From JBOGFI01 sp050743365 (GTDB lineage: Bacteria > Actinomycetota > Acidimicrobiia > IMCC26256 > JACDBD01): DNA of 33,900 nucleotides. The first letter of the stretch is position 1. The number at the start of each line of letters is the position of its first letter. A program made the translations under genes and the position numbers. Of this stretch, positions 1 through 8,288 are shown in pieces. The stretch lies in contig JBOGFI010000133.1 in the NCBI GenBank assembly GCA_050743365.1, positions 1-33,900 on the forward strand, written 5' to 3'. The notes under the pieces are model-generated. The model was not told where the DNA came from. It made no database searches and saw only the letters and a program-made list of their open reading frames with translations.

Positions 1-836
1 GTCCAGCCCCGATCGTGGCGCTCCGCCTGGGCGTCCACCTCCCACGCCCGGACGTGCTCGACGACGCCGCCCCGGACCTGGAAGCACTGCCCCGACAGCC
101 AGCCCGCCCCCGGCGACGCGAGGTAGCAGACCATCTCGGCCACGTGGATCGGGTCGGTGGGGTCGAAGGCCTCCTCCTCGGCCCGGGCGCGGTCGATGCG
201 CCAGCCCACGGCGGCCATCCGGGTCTGCGCCGACGGCATGATCGTGTTGCAGGTCACGCCGTAGGGCGCCATCTCGGTGGCGAGCGCGTCGGTGAAGGCC
301 ACCACGCCCGCTTTGGCCGCCACGTAGTTCGACTGGCCCGCGCCGCCGTAGAGCAGAAGCCCCGTGGCGGTGTTGACCAGCCGGCCGTAGCCGCCCCGGC
401 CGGCCTTGTGCTCCGAGCGCCACCACCGGCAGGCGGGGCGGCTCACCGCGAACGTTCCCGTGAGGTGGACGCGCACCACGTCGCCCCACTCGGCGTCCTC
501 CATGTTAAACACCATGTGCGGGCGGCCGATCCCGGCGTTGTTGACGACGATGTCGATGCGCCCCCACTTGTCCAGTGCGGTCTGCACCAGCGCCTCGCCA
601 CCCGCGAATGTCGCGATGTCGTTGGCGTCGGCGACGGCCCCGCCGCCGCCGGCCTCGATCTCGCGCGCGACCTCCGCGGCCGGGGTCTCATCGGTGGGGC
701 CGCCGTCCATGGCGACGCCCAGGTCGTTCACCAGCACGTTGGCGCCGTACGCGGCCAGCCGCAGCGCCTCCATCCGACCGATGCCGCGGCCGGCGCCGGT
801 CACGACCGCCACGCGCCCCTCGAGCATCCGCCCCAT
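1..836 (-). CDS. SDR family NAD(P)-dependent oxidoreductase (3' end cut by window edge)
   Basis: This reading frame starts at ATG 836 and stays open through base 1, giving 278 residues with the C-terminus missing. It has the classical SDR layout: cofactor loop TGAGRGIG at residues 13-20, NNAG at 99-102 and active-site YVAAK with Tyr171 and Lys175. The residue 13 before Tyr, normally the catalytic Ser, is Thr158. The long segment between beta strands and the HxxGxF pattern resemble the 17-beta-hydroxysteroid dehydrogenase type 4 / ChsB1-like group, which oxidises 3-hydroxyacyl-CoA esters, and the SDR at 22356. It lies 12 nt downstream of the acyl-CoA synthetase, with GGAGG before the start, so it is probably the third gene of that operon. 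A CoA-ester substrate is inferred from context. A second ATG at 827 is possible. Confidence 0.88.
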   Translation of the reverse strand, partial: MGRMLEGRVAVVTGAGRGIGRMEALRLAAYGANVLVNDLGVAMDGGPTDETPAAEVAREIEAGGGGAVADANDIATFAGGEALVQTALDKWGRIDIVVNNAGIGRPHMVFNMEDAEWGDVVRVHLTGTFAVSRPACRWWRSEHKAGRGGYGRLVNTATGLLLYGGAGQSNYVAAKAGVVAFTDALATEMAPYGVTCNTIMPSAQTRMAAVGWRIDRARAEEEAFDPTDPIHVAEMVCYLASPGAGWLSGQCFQVRGGVVEHVRAWEVDAQAERHDRGW

Positions 837-848
837 CCGTTGCCTCCG

Positions 849-2501
849 TCAGCTCACGTTGAGCGCGGCCAGACGGCCGCGGGAAGCGAACGCGTCTCGC
901 AGCCCGTCGGCGTCCGCGGGCTCCAGGCGCCGGTACGGCGCGCCCTTCTCGGGCTGCCACCACACCGGGTCGTCGCACTCCCAGCGTTCCCGGCGCAGCA
1001 CCCGCTTCAGCACCTTGCTGGTCTCGGTGACGGGCAGGGCCTCGGACACCCGCACGAACCGGGGGGCCCACTTCGTGCCCAGGTCGGGTTGGGCGGCGAG
1101 GAACGCGACGAACCCTTCGGGGTCGAAGCTGGCGCCCGGCCGCAGCTGGAGCGCGGCCATGACCCGGTCGCCGACGTCGGGGTCGGGCACCGCGTACACG
1201 GCCGCCAGCACGACGTCGGGTTGGCGGGCGAGGATCCGCTCCACCGGCGCGGCGGCGAAGTTCTCGCCGTCGACCCGTAGCCACTCGAAGTCGCGACCGG
1301 CGAAGTAGAAGTAGCCGACTTCGTCGCGGTAGCCGAGGTCGCCGGTCCAGTAGAGGCCTTCGCGCACCCGGGCGGCGTTGGCCTCGTCGTTCTTGTAGTA
1401 GCCCTCGAAGCCGGCCGCGCCCTGGGTGTTGACGATCTCGCCGATGGCCTCGTCGGGGTTCACGAGGCGGCCCTCGTCGTCGAAGCGGGCCCGCGGGCAC
1501 TCCTCACCGGTGTCGGGGTCGAGGACGACGACGCCCTCGCCGGCCATGCCGAGCGCGCCCTTGGGCATGTCGGGCGTCCGGCCGATGTGCGCGCCGCCCT
1601 CGGTGGAGCCGTAGCCGTCGATCACCTTGCAGCCGAACCGGCGCTCGAACCGCTCGATGTCGAGATCGGCGGCCTCGTTGCCGAATGCCACTCGCAGGGT
1701 GTTGTCGGCGTCGTCGGGTTGCTCGGGCGTGGCGAGGATGTACGACAGCGGCTTGCCGACGTAGTTGAAGTACGTGACGCCATGGGCCCGCACGTCGGGG
1801 AGGAAGCCCGAGGCCGAGAACCTGCGCCGCAGCACCCCGGTCGCGCCCACCGCCAGGCACGGCGTCCACCCGGTGATGAGCGCGTTCGAGTGGAACAGCG
1901 GCATCGACTGGTAGCAGACGTCGTCGGCCGTGAGCGGGAGCATCTCGGCCAGCACCCCGGACATGCGAGCCAGCCGGCCCTGCGAGCACAGGCACGCCTT
2001 GGGCGCGCCGCTCGTGCCCGACGTGAACAGCAGCAGGAACAGCGTGGAGTCGTCGACCTCGACGTCGGGGAGGCCGCCGCCGGCGTATTGCTCGAGCAGA
2101 TCCGTGTAGCGAGCTCCCGAGTCGACGACGAGGCGACGGTCGCCGGCGGCGCCGAGGTCGAGCCCCTCGAGCAGCGGCTCGTAGCTCGCCTCGGTGACGA
2201 TCCACTGGCAGTCGGTGAAGTTGATGTCGCGGGCCAGCTCGGCGCCGCGCCGGGTGGGGTTGATGCCGACGACGACCGCGCCCGCGACTGCGGCCGCGCC
2301 CAGCCACGTCGCGAACTCGGGAGTGTTGTCGAGGAGCACGCCGACGTGGAACGGCCCGGGCCGGCGGGTGTCGAGCAGGTAGCGGGCGCGCTGGCCGCAT
2401 GCCCGCACGTACTCGTCGTAGGTCCAAGTACGCCCCTCGAAGACGTAGGCGGTGTGGGGGTCGCCCGCCCGTTTCTGCAGGAGCTCCGCGATCGTCCCCA
2501 T
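849..2501 (-). CDS. Acyl-CoA synthetase (AMP-forming, FadD-like)
   Basis: A 550-residue ANL-superfamily ligase that would activate a carboxylic acid with ATP and CoA through an acyl-adenylate. Visible motifs in order: phosphate loop TSGTSGAPK from residue 160, YGSTEG at 297-302, TGD at 386-388, hinge GRD at 402-404 and a C-terminal TSKVLKR whose Lys496 is in the position of the catalytic lysine. Length and the short N-terminus fit the very-long-chain/FATP-like FadD group, which includes mycobacterial FadD17. The ATG at 2501 shares its A with the stop TGA of the upstream lactonase gene (TGATG), so translation is probably coupled; longer upstream readings of the frame would run inside that gene. 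The specific acid cannot be deduced. Confidence 0.93.
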   Translation of the reverse strand: MGTIAELLQKRAGDPHTAYVFEGRTWTYDEYVRACGQRARYLLDTRRPGPFHVGVLLDNTPEFATWLGAAAVAGAVVVGINPTRRGAELARDINFTDCQWIVTEASYEPLLEGLDLGAAGDRRLVVDSGARYTDLLEQYAGGGLPDVEVDDSTLFLLLFTSGTSGAPKACLCSQGRLARMSGVLAEMLPLTADDVCYQSMPLFHSNALITGWTPCLAVGATGVLRRRFSASGFLPDVRAHGVTYFNYVGKPLSYILATPEQPDDADNTLRVAFGNEAADLDIERFERRFGCKVIDGYGSTEGGAHIGRTPDMPKGALGMAGEGVVVLDPDTGEECPRARFDDEGRLVNPDEAIGEIVNTQGAAGFEGYYKNDEANAARVREGLYWTGDLGYRDEVGYFYFAGRDFEWLRVDGENFAAAPVERILARQPDVVLAAVYAVPDPDVGDRVMAALQLRPGASFDPEGFVAFLAAQPDLGTKWAPRFVRVSEALPVTETSKVLKRVLRRERWECDDPVWWQPEKGAPYRRLEPADADGLRDAFASRGRLAALNVS

Positions 2502-3412
2502 CACGAGAAAGCGAGCTCGAGGCCGGGCCGGGGCCAGTCGAGGGAGACGAGCCGCCCCGCGCCCGACAGTGTCACGTACGCGGTGCGCAGGTCGTCGCCG
2601 GCGAAGCACAGATTGGTCGTGAACGGGTCGGGCATGGGCACGTAGTCGTGACTCCCGTCGGGCCGGTAGCAGCAGAGCCCGTCGCCGATCGCGGCGATCA
2701 CCACGGTGCCGTCGGCCTCCACCGCCAGCGAGTCGAAGTGGCCGGTGGTGGCGAGCAGGCATGTCCCCCCAGGGTCGCGGACCCGGCCCGGCGCGTCGAC
2801 GTCCCACGTCCACAGCCGGCCGGTGAAGCTCTCGGCCACGTACACGCGGTCACCGCTCGGCGAGAGGCCGACGCCGTTGGCGCCGAGATGCCCGTACGAG
2901 ATCTCGACGACCGACGACCCGTCGGGCCGGGCGTAGTAGAGGCCGCCGCGGTCGAGGTCGCGGGGACGGGTCTTGCCCAGGTCGGTGAACCAGAAGCCGC
3001 CGTCGGTGTCGAAGACGATGTCGTTGGGGCTGGTGAACCGGTGCCCGTCGCACTCGCGGTACAGCACCGTCGACTCGCCGGTCTCGAGATCGACCCGCTC
3101 GATCCAGCCGCCCTCGAAGGCGGTGGGTTCGCTGCTGCGGGTGGCGAGGTCGAGTGGGACCACCATGTCGCCCACCTTGCTCCACGCGAAACCGCCGTTG
3201 TTGCAGACGTACACCGCGCCGTCGGGCCCGATGGCGGCGCCGTTGGGGCCGCCGCCGAGGTCGGCGACGACCCCCACTTTCCCCTCGCCCGTGACCCGGC
3301 TCAAGGTCCCGCGCCGGATCTCGACGAGCAGGACGGTGCCGTCGGGCATCGCCACCGGGCCCTCAGGGAAGAGGAGGCCGGTCGCCAGCTCGCGTACCTC
3401 GGGCATATCCAT
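2501..3412 (-). CDS. SMP-30/gluconolactonase family protein
   Basis: A 303-residue predicted six-bladed beta-propeller hydrolase. The FPEGP motif (Glu17) near the N-terminus, SPNDIVFDTDGGFWFTD in the middle and NGVGLSPSGDRVYVAES later match the metal-binding Glu, Asn and Asp regions of the SMP-30/luciferase-regenerating/lactonase family, which open lactones with a divalent metal. There is no signal peptide, so it is cytoplasmic. It is first in a three-gene operon with the acyl-CoA synthetase and an SDR, so a lactone intermediate of the pathway is a reasonable guess. Start is uncertain: GTG 3424, ATG 3412 and ATG 3406 are all in frame and none has a clear ribosome site. GTG 3424 directly abuts the palindrome at 3425-3438, so ATG 3412 was chosen. 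Confidence 0.88.
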   Translation of the reverse strand: MDMPEVRELATGLLFPEGPVAMPDGTVLLVEIRRGTLSRVTGEGKVGVVADLGGGPNGAAIGPDGAVYVCNNGGFAWSKVGDMVVPLDLATRSSEPTAFEGGWIERVDLETGESTVLYRECDGHRFTSPNDIVFDTDGGFWFTDLGKTRPRDLDRGGLYYARPDGSSVVEISYGHLGANGVGLSPSGDRVYVAESFTGRLWTWDVDAPGRVRDPGGTCLLATTGHFDSLAVEADGTVVIAAIGDGLCCYRPDGSHDYVPMPDPFTTNLCFAGDDLRTAYVTLSGAGRLVSLDWPRPGLELAFS

Positions 3413-3424
3413 CGTTCGCGCCAC

Positions 3425-3438
3425 GAGAACCAGTTCTA
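3425..3438. promoter_or_regulatory. KstR-like 14-bp operator, site 1
   Basis: Read on the minus strand the site is TAGAACTGGTTCTC, matching 7 of 8 fixed bases of TNNAACNNGTTNNA. The core AGAAC-NN-GTTCT is a perfect inverted repeat. It fills most of the gap between the divergent lactonase and amidohydrolase genes, so one bound repressor could cover both promoters. Assignment to a KstR-type regulator is inference from the motif. Confidence 0.6.
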
Positions 3439-3462
3439 CCGCACCGGGCTACTCTCCGGCCC

Positions 3463-4638
3463 GTGAGCGAGTGGGTGATCGACGCCGATGCCCACGTCAC
3501 CGAACCGGCCGACGTCTGGTCGGCGCGGGTGCCGGCCAGGCTCCGTGACCGGGCGCCCCGTCTCTTACGCGAGCCCGACGGGCGCGACGTCTGGCACGTC
3601 GGGGACGGCGTCGCCATGATCCCTGTGGGGCACACTGCCACCGCCGGATGGCCCGAGCCGTTCCCGGCCGCACCCCGCAACATGGACGAGGTGCCGCGCG
3701 CTGCGCACGACGCCCCTGCCCGGCTCGAGTACCTCGACTCGATCGGGGTATGGGCCCAGGCGCTCTACCCGAACGTGGGCGGGTTCGGGAACCAGTCGTT
3801 CCTGGGGCTCGGCGACCCCGACCTGATGCTGGCGTGCGTGCAGGCCTACAACGACTTCCTGCTCGACTGGATCGAAATCGACCCGCGTCGGTTCATCCCG
3901 ATCATGGCGACCCCGTTCTGGGACGTCGAGGCGACCGTGGCCGAGATCGAGCGCTGCGCCGCGCTCGGTCACAAGGGGATCCTGTTCACCGGCGAGCCCC
4001 AGCAGTTCGACCTCCCGTTCCTGGGCGACTGGCACTGGGACCCGCTGTGGGCGGCGGCCCAGGACGCCGGCCTGCCGATCAGCTTCCACATCGGGAGCGG
4101 CGACTTCACGAGTGGGTTCGCCCCGGGTCGGGTGCGCGCCCACGGCATCGGCGCCACGTACGCGACCGTCTCGGTCACGTTGTTCCTCGAGAACGGCGCC
4201 CAGATCGTCGACCTGCTGCTGTCGGGTGTGCTGCCCCGCTTCCCCGAGCTGCGCTTCGTGTCGGTGGAGAGCGGCGTCGGCTTCCTGCCGTTCGTACTGG
4301 AGGCCGCCGACTACGCCTTCGAGGCGGGCAAGGTGTGGAAGGACCGGACGTACTTCGAGATGCAGCCCAGCGCGTACTTCGCCCGGCAGGTGTACGGCTG
4401 CTACTTCTTCGAGGAGCGCGCCCCGGCGCAGGTCGTCGAGGCCATCGGCGCCGACAACCTCCTGTTCGAGACCGACTACCCCCACCCCATCTGCCTCTAC
4501 GGCAACGTGCGCGAGAAGATCGAGGCGGGACTGGCCGGCCAGTCGCCCGACGTGCGCCGCAAGCTGCTGTGGGAGAACTCGGCCCGGCTCTACGGCGTAG
4601 CCGAACCCGACCGGGAGCTCGCGCTGTTGCGTCCCTGA
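3463..4638 (+). CDS. Amidohydrolase family 2 (metal-dependent hydrolase/decarboxylase)
   Basis: A 391-residue TIM-barrel amidohydrolase of the ACMSD-like amidohydrolase_2 family. The N-terminal DADAH supplies the DxH metal motif (Asp9, His11), His209 lies in SFHIGSG, and Asp338 lies in ETDYPHP near the C-terminus; together these are the expected metal and catalytic positions. Members hydrolyse or decarboxylate ring or acyl compounds, and this version is common in actinobacterial degradation islands, but the substrate is not readable. It starts at GTG 3463, 24 nt from the operator at 3425-3438 and divergent from the lactonase operon. Its stop codon lies inside the hairpin at 4628-4666. Confidence 0.9.
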   Translation: MSEWVIDADAHVTEPADVWSARVPARLRDRAPRLLREPDGRDVWHVGDGVAMIPVGHTATAGWPEPFPAAPRNMDEVPRAAHDAPARLEYLDSIGVWAQALYPNVGGFGNQSFLGLGDPDLMLACVQAYNDFLLDWIEIDPRRFIPIMATPFWDVEATVAEIERCAALGHKGILFTGEPQQFDLPFLGDWHWDPLWAAAQDAGLPISFHIGSGDFTSGFAPGRVRAHGIGATYATVSVTLFLENGAQIVDLLLSGVLPRFPELRFVSVESGVGFLPFVLEAADYAFEAGKVWKDRTYFEMQPSAYFARQVYGCYFFEERAPAQVVEAIGADNLLFETDYPHPICLYGNVREKIEAGLAGQSPDVRRKLLWENSARLYGVAEPDRELALLRP

Positions 4639-4666
4639 GGTACCACCCTGGTACCTGGCGGACGCA
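4628..4666. terminator. Bidirectional hairpin terminator, copy 1 of a dispersed palindromic element
   Basis: Outer arms TGCGTCC (4628-4634) and GGACGCA (4660-4666) enclose inner arms AGGTACCA (4638-4645) and TGGTACCT (4649-4656) with a CCC loop. It sits between convergent genes and includes the amidohydrolase stop codon, so termination in both directions is likely. A near-copy lies at 25243-25287. Confidence 0.7.
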
Positions 4667-4667
4667 T

Positions 4668-5849
4668 CTAGGACGGGGTGAACTGGACCGGCAGCGACTT
4701 GAAGCCGCGCACGAACGCGTTGGGGATCCGGTCGGGCCCCGTCCCAGGGGCAAGGCGCAGGTCGCGCAGCCGGGTCAGCAGCTCCTCGAACATCACCCGG
4801 ATCTCGAGGCGCGCCAGTGCCGCGCCCAGGCAGAAGTGGGTGCCGAAACCGAAGGCGACGTGTGGGTTGGGATCGCGACCCACGTCGAAGCGGCCGGCGG
4901 TCGGCCCGAACACCCCCTCGTCGCGGTTCGCTGACGAGTACATCAGCAGCAGCTCGTCGCCCGCCCGCACCTGAGTGCCCGCTACTTCGGTGTCGCGGGT
5001 CGCGGTCCGTCGCATGTTGAGAATCGGCGTGACCCAGCGGATGAACTCCTCGACCGCCACCGGCAGCAGATCGGGATCGTCGAGCAGGCGGCGGTGCTGA
5101 TCGGGGTGCTCGATGAGGGCGAGGACTGCGCCGGTGATCACGGTGCGGGTGGTCTCGGCACCGCCGTCGACGAGCAACAGCCCCTCTGAGAGCACCTCCT
5201 CGGGGCTGAGGACGCCATCGGCCTCGGCCCCGGTCCACACCGACATGACGTCGTCGGTCGGCGCGGCCCGGCGGGACTCGGCGAGCGCGGCGGCGTGGGC
5301 GCAGTAGTCGCCGAATGCAGTGGCGACCCCGTCGCTCATGTAGCGGGGGCCGCCCCCGGCGACGATGGTGGCCTCGGACCAGTACTTCACCTTCGCCCAC
5401 TGGTCGTCGGGGAAGCCGAGCAGGTGCCCGATCACCTTCGCCGGCAGCGGGGCGGCCAGGTCCTCGACCACCTCGCACCGTCCGTCTGCTGCGACCGCGT
5501 CGAGCAGGCCATTCACGACCGCGCGGACGTGCTCCTCGTGCTTCGAGACCGCGTTGGGGGTGAAGCGTCTGGCCACGAGGCGGCGACGCTCGTGGTGACG
5601 GGGGTCGTCCTCCCCGATCATCGAGTTGTCGGACGGGAGGTTGGGCCGGTAGCCCTGCGACGAGCAAAACGTCGCCGTGTCCTTCTCGATCGCGACCACA
5701 TCGTGATGCCGGGACACGCCCCAGAGCTGGTTGATCTCGTCGCGGTACAGCGGCGCGTGGCGGCGCAGCCACGCATAGGTCGGATCGGGATCGCCGGCGT
5801 AGAAGTCGCCGTCGAGCAGGTCGATGACCCGCGCCGGTGCCGCGTGCAT
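4668..5849 (-). CDS. Cytochrome P450 (first of three)
   Basis: A 393-residue soluble bacterial P450. The oxygen-binding I-helix shows GGAETT at 229-234, the K-helix ExxR is Glu268-Arg271, and the heme loop FGFGTHFCLG places the iron-ligating cysteine at 340. It would hydroxylate a hydrophobic substrate with electrons from a ferredoxin system, none of which is encoded in the window. Overall it resembles actinobacterial CYP families used on sterols, terpenes and fatty acids; I cannot name the family. It begins 9 nt after the stop of the membrane-protein gene, so it is the last gene of the 8164-4668 operon and ends at the hairpin terminator. Confidence 0.95.
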   Translation of the reverse strand: MHAAPARVIDLLDGDFYAGDPDPTYAWLRRHAPLYRDEINQLWGVSRHHDVVAIEKDTATFCSSQGYRPNLPSDNSMIGEDDPRHHERRRLVARRFTPNAVSKHEEHVRAVVNGLLDAVAADGRCEVVEDLAAPLPAKVIGHLLGFPDDQWAKVKYWSEATIVAGGGPRYMSDGVATAFGDYCAHAAALAESRRAAPTDDVMSVWTGAEADGVLSPEEVLSEGLLLVDGGAETTRTVITGAVLALIEHPDQHRRLLDDPDLLPVAVEEFIRWVTPILNMRRTATRDTEVAGTQVRAGDELLLMYSSANRDEGVFGPTAGRFDVGRDPNPHVAFGFGTHFCLGAALARLEIRVMFEELLTRLRDLRLAPGTGPDRIPNAFVRGFKSLPVQFTPS

Positions 5850-5858
5850 TCTCCTTGT

Positions 5859-7151
5859 CTACTGGCCCCGGCACATCGTGGTCGAGAACCCGAGCTCGTC
5901 GAACGTCTTCCGGTAGTACGTGCCGTCCGGGCACGTGATCGCCGGGTTGACCTCGCTGAACGTGCCCTGCTCCGACTTGTACCCGGGCACGGACCACACG
6001 TGCACCATGTAGCCGGTCACCTCGAGCAGGTTGCCGCCGTACTTGCTGCACTGCTCCTGGGTCACGGTGCCCATGTCGGCGCCCAACGGCGCCTCGATGC
6101 CCCCGTCGTCCTTGAACACGACGCAGGTGTTCGTGTGGTAGTGCCAGTGGTCGTTGGGACCGATGAATCCCTCCGGCTCCTGGTCACCCATGACGTAGTA
6201 CATGAAGCCGGCGATCGGTGAGTCGGGCTCGAGGCCGTCGTAGATCAGCGCCGGCTTGAGGATGCCGTCGGCGTCCATGACGCCGTCGCCGAGGAACTGC
6301 CCGAAGTTGATGTAGTGGGTCCCGAGCCCGGGGGAGAACGGCCCCGCCCGGTGGTACCCCGCGGCCTCGGCGTCGGCGATCGTCGGGTAGCGCTCGACCA
6401 GCGTCTGGGTCCCGCCGAGCTGGGTGTCGAGCTGGTTCTGGGTCGCACGGTCGAGCTCGACCACCCCGCTCTCGTGCTGGTGGCCGTTCGTCAGCTCGGA
6501 GAACCCCTTGTCGTTCTCGGGTGCGTGACCGGGATGTCCATCGCCGGCCTCGTGCGCGCCCGCGGCATGACCGCCGTGGCTCTGGCTGGCGTGGTCGCGC
6601 GCGCTTGGCGATGCGAGTGCTCCGGTGGCTAGGGCGACCACGCCGATGGGAACGACTGCCCCGAGTGCGAAGCGGGAGCGGTCCCAGCCGCGACCGAGCC
6701 CGGGACGGGCGAGCAGAACGCCGGCGGCGAGGATGAGCACTCCCTCGATGGCGACGCAGGACACGTCGACGAACCCGGCCGTCTCCGCGTGCCAGGCGTG
6801 GTCACCGAACGGAAGGCCGGACGTGCGACTCATCACCCACGCGGCGATGAAGGCGAGGTTGGCGACCATCGTCAGACGCAGGAGGTTCCGACCCGGGCGC
6901 GTCACGAGCACCATCGCCACGAGCAGCTGGAACCAGCCCGCGATCGCGAAGCCGACGCCTTCGGCCGCCGACAGCCCTGCGTGCGACGGCACCATCGCGA
7001 GATGGATGACGCCCGCCGCTCCCGACAGAGTGGCGAGCAGCACCCGCCCGGCGGTGCTGAGATCGAAGACGCCCGGGGGCCGACGATGCGAGCTCGGCGC
7101 CGGGCTCCGTTCGAGGAGAGGCTGGCTCGTGCGGTCGAGTACGTCGGTCAT
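5859..7151 (-). CDS. Five-helix membrane protein with His-rich linker and external domain, unknown function
   Basis: I do not recognise a named family. The 430-residue protein has five predicted membrane segments at about residues 34-54, 63-84, 90-108, 124-148 and 160-181, then a His-rich stretch (about 186-227) and a roughly 200-residue soluble C-terminal domain. An odd number of helices places that domain outside if the N-terminus is inside. The domain contains HWHYH at 335-339 and four cysteines (343, 368, 407, 427), suggesting metal binding and disulfides. Its ATG at 7151 overlaps the stop of the upstream esterase gene by 4 nt (ATGA), and the P450 gene follows 9 nt later, so all three are very likely cotranscribed. 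Any role in metal-dependent chemistry or substrate capture is inference. Confidence 0.8.
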   Translation of the reverse strand: MTDVLDRTSQPLLERSPAPSSHRRPPGVFDLSTAGRVLLATLSGAAGVIHLAMVPSHAGLSAAEGVGFAIAGWFQLLVAMVLVTRPGRNLLRLTMVANLAFIAAWVMSRTSGLPFGDHAWHAETAGFVDVSCVAIEGVLILAAGVLLARPGLGRGWDRSRFALGAVVPIGVVALATGALASPSARDHASQSHGGHAAGAHEAGDGHPGHAPENDKGFSELTNGHQHESGVVELDRATQNQLDTQLGGTQTLVERYPTIADAEAAGYHRAGPFSPGLGTHYINFGQFLGDGVMDADGILKPALIYDGLEPDSPIAGFMYYVMGDQEPEGFIGPNDHWHYHTNTCVVFKDDGGIEAPLGADMGTVTQEQCSKYGGNLLEVTGYMVHVWSVPGYKSEQGTFSEVNPAITCPDGTYYRKTFDELGFSTTMCRGQ

Positions 7152-8164
7152 TTCGAGCTCCCTCGTCTCGGTAACGGGTGCTGTTCGAAGAACTCCCACA
7201 TCACGTCGTTGGCGGAAATGGAGAAGGTGGTCGGACCGACGATGAAGTCGATCGAGTCGGAGAACTCGCTCCCGGGCCATGTGTGGCCACCGCCCTCGAT
7301 CCGGTAGAAGTCGACATCGGCGTTCCCGGGGCAGCGGTAGGAGACGAGCGTGACGTCCGACGCTATCTCCCGCTCCTTGGGCTTCGCCTTGCAGTCGTTG
7401 CGTTCCGCCCACGCCGCGGTGATGTCGGGGATGGACGGTCCCTCGGGTGCGGGAGCGGACTGGCTCGGCTCGCGGGGCGATCCGTCCGGGTTCGGCAGGC
7501 TCGCCACCGCCGGGCCGAGGCCACCGTCGAACGACACGAACTGGTCGGCGGTTCCGTGGAAGACCACCACCGGTACCCGGCGAGCCGGATCGCAGCCTTC
7601 GATGTCACGGACACCGGCGACCGGCGCGGCCGCGGCCACCCGGTCCGCGTACGCGCACGCCACCGCCGACGTCATGAACGCGCCATTCGAGAGCCCGGTG
7701 ACGAACACCCGACGTTGGTCGACGCACAGGGTCTCCTCGACCTCGTCGAGCAGGTCGCCGATGAAGGCCACGTCGGGGGAGTCGAGGCCGGTGTCCCAGC
7801 GGGCCACCGGTCCCAGCCCCTGGGGCGTGACCGTCACGAACCCCTCGGTGTCGCCGAGCTCTCCGAGCTTGCTGTGCAGCTTGTGGACCTCGGCGCCTTC
7901 GGAATACCCGTGGAGATCGAGCACCACCGGCACCGGCGCGGAGCCGTCGAAGCCGGGCGGCACGTGGCGGAAGTACCAGCGCTCCGCGCCCCCCGAGGTG
8001 GTGGTGACCTTCTCCTCACCCGGCGCGACGACCGTGGCCGCGTCGCATCCGGGTGACGGCGCCGGCCTTCCACCTCCACCCGAGACCACGTCCGCCCCCA
8101 TCGGAGACGCCACGCCGAGCACGACCATGGTCAAAAGGCACCCGATCGCGGCGGGAACGCGCAT
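7148..8164 (-). CDS. Secreted PHB-depolymerase/LpqC-like esterase
   Basis: A 338-residue alpha/beta hydrolase. The N-terminus has an export signal (hydrophobic residues about 5-22, then a Gly/Pro-rich stretch). The nucleophile elbow GLSNG puts Ser at 159, HGTADQF gives Asp207, and GGGHTWPG gives His294, a complete catalytic triad. The family (polyhydroxybutyrate depolymerase, feruloyl esterase, LpqC) hydrolyses extracellular esters. It starts at ATG 8164, divergent from the IclR gene, and its stop overlaps the start of the membrane-protein gene by 4 nt. With the P450 downstream, the operon may release and then oxidise an ester-bound compound (inference). The reading frame stays open far upstream, but those residues lie over the IclR gene and are a shadow. 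Confidence 0.88.
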   Translation of the reverse strand: MRVPAAIGCLLTMVVLGVASPMGADVVSGGGGRPAPSPGCDAATVVAPGEEKVTTTSGGAERWYFRHVPPGFDGSAPVPVVLDLHGYSEGAEVHKLHSKLGELGDTEGFVTVTPQGLGPVARWDTGLDSPDVAFIGDLLDEVEETLCVDQRRVFVTGLSNGAFMTSAVACAYADRVAAAAPVAGVRDIEGCDPARRVPVVVFHGTADQFVSFDGGLGPAVASLPNPDGSPREPSQSAPAPEGPSIPDITAAWAERNDCKAKPKEREIASDVTLVSYRCPGNADVDFYRIEGGGHTWPGSEFSDSIDFIVGPTTFSISANDVMWEFFEQHPLPRRGSSK

Positions 8165-8226
8165 GGCTCGGCCTTCCGGTTCGGCTCGCCCTTGCGGAGC
8201 GCCGGTCAGCGTCGCATGATGCCCAC

Positions 8227-8244
8227 TGCAAATCAAGAGTTGCA
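8227..8244. promoter_or_regulatory. Inverted repeat between divergent esterase and IclR genes
   Basis: TGCAA (8227-8231) and TTGCA (8240-8244) form an inverted repeat with an 8-nt spacer between the esterase start (8164) and the IclR start (8289). Position and size fit an autoregulatory IclR operator. It does not match the TNNAACNNGTTNNA sites. Confidence 0.4.
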
Positions 8245-8288
8245 CTATGCGAACACCGGCGGGGACACGCCGGCGGGAGGAGGTGGCC

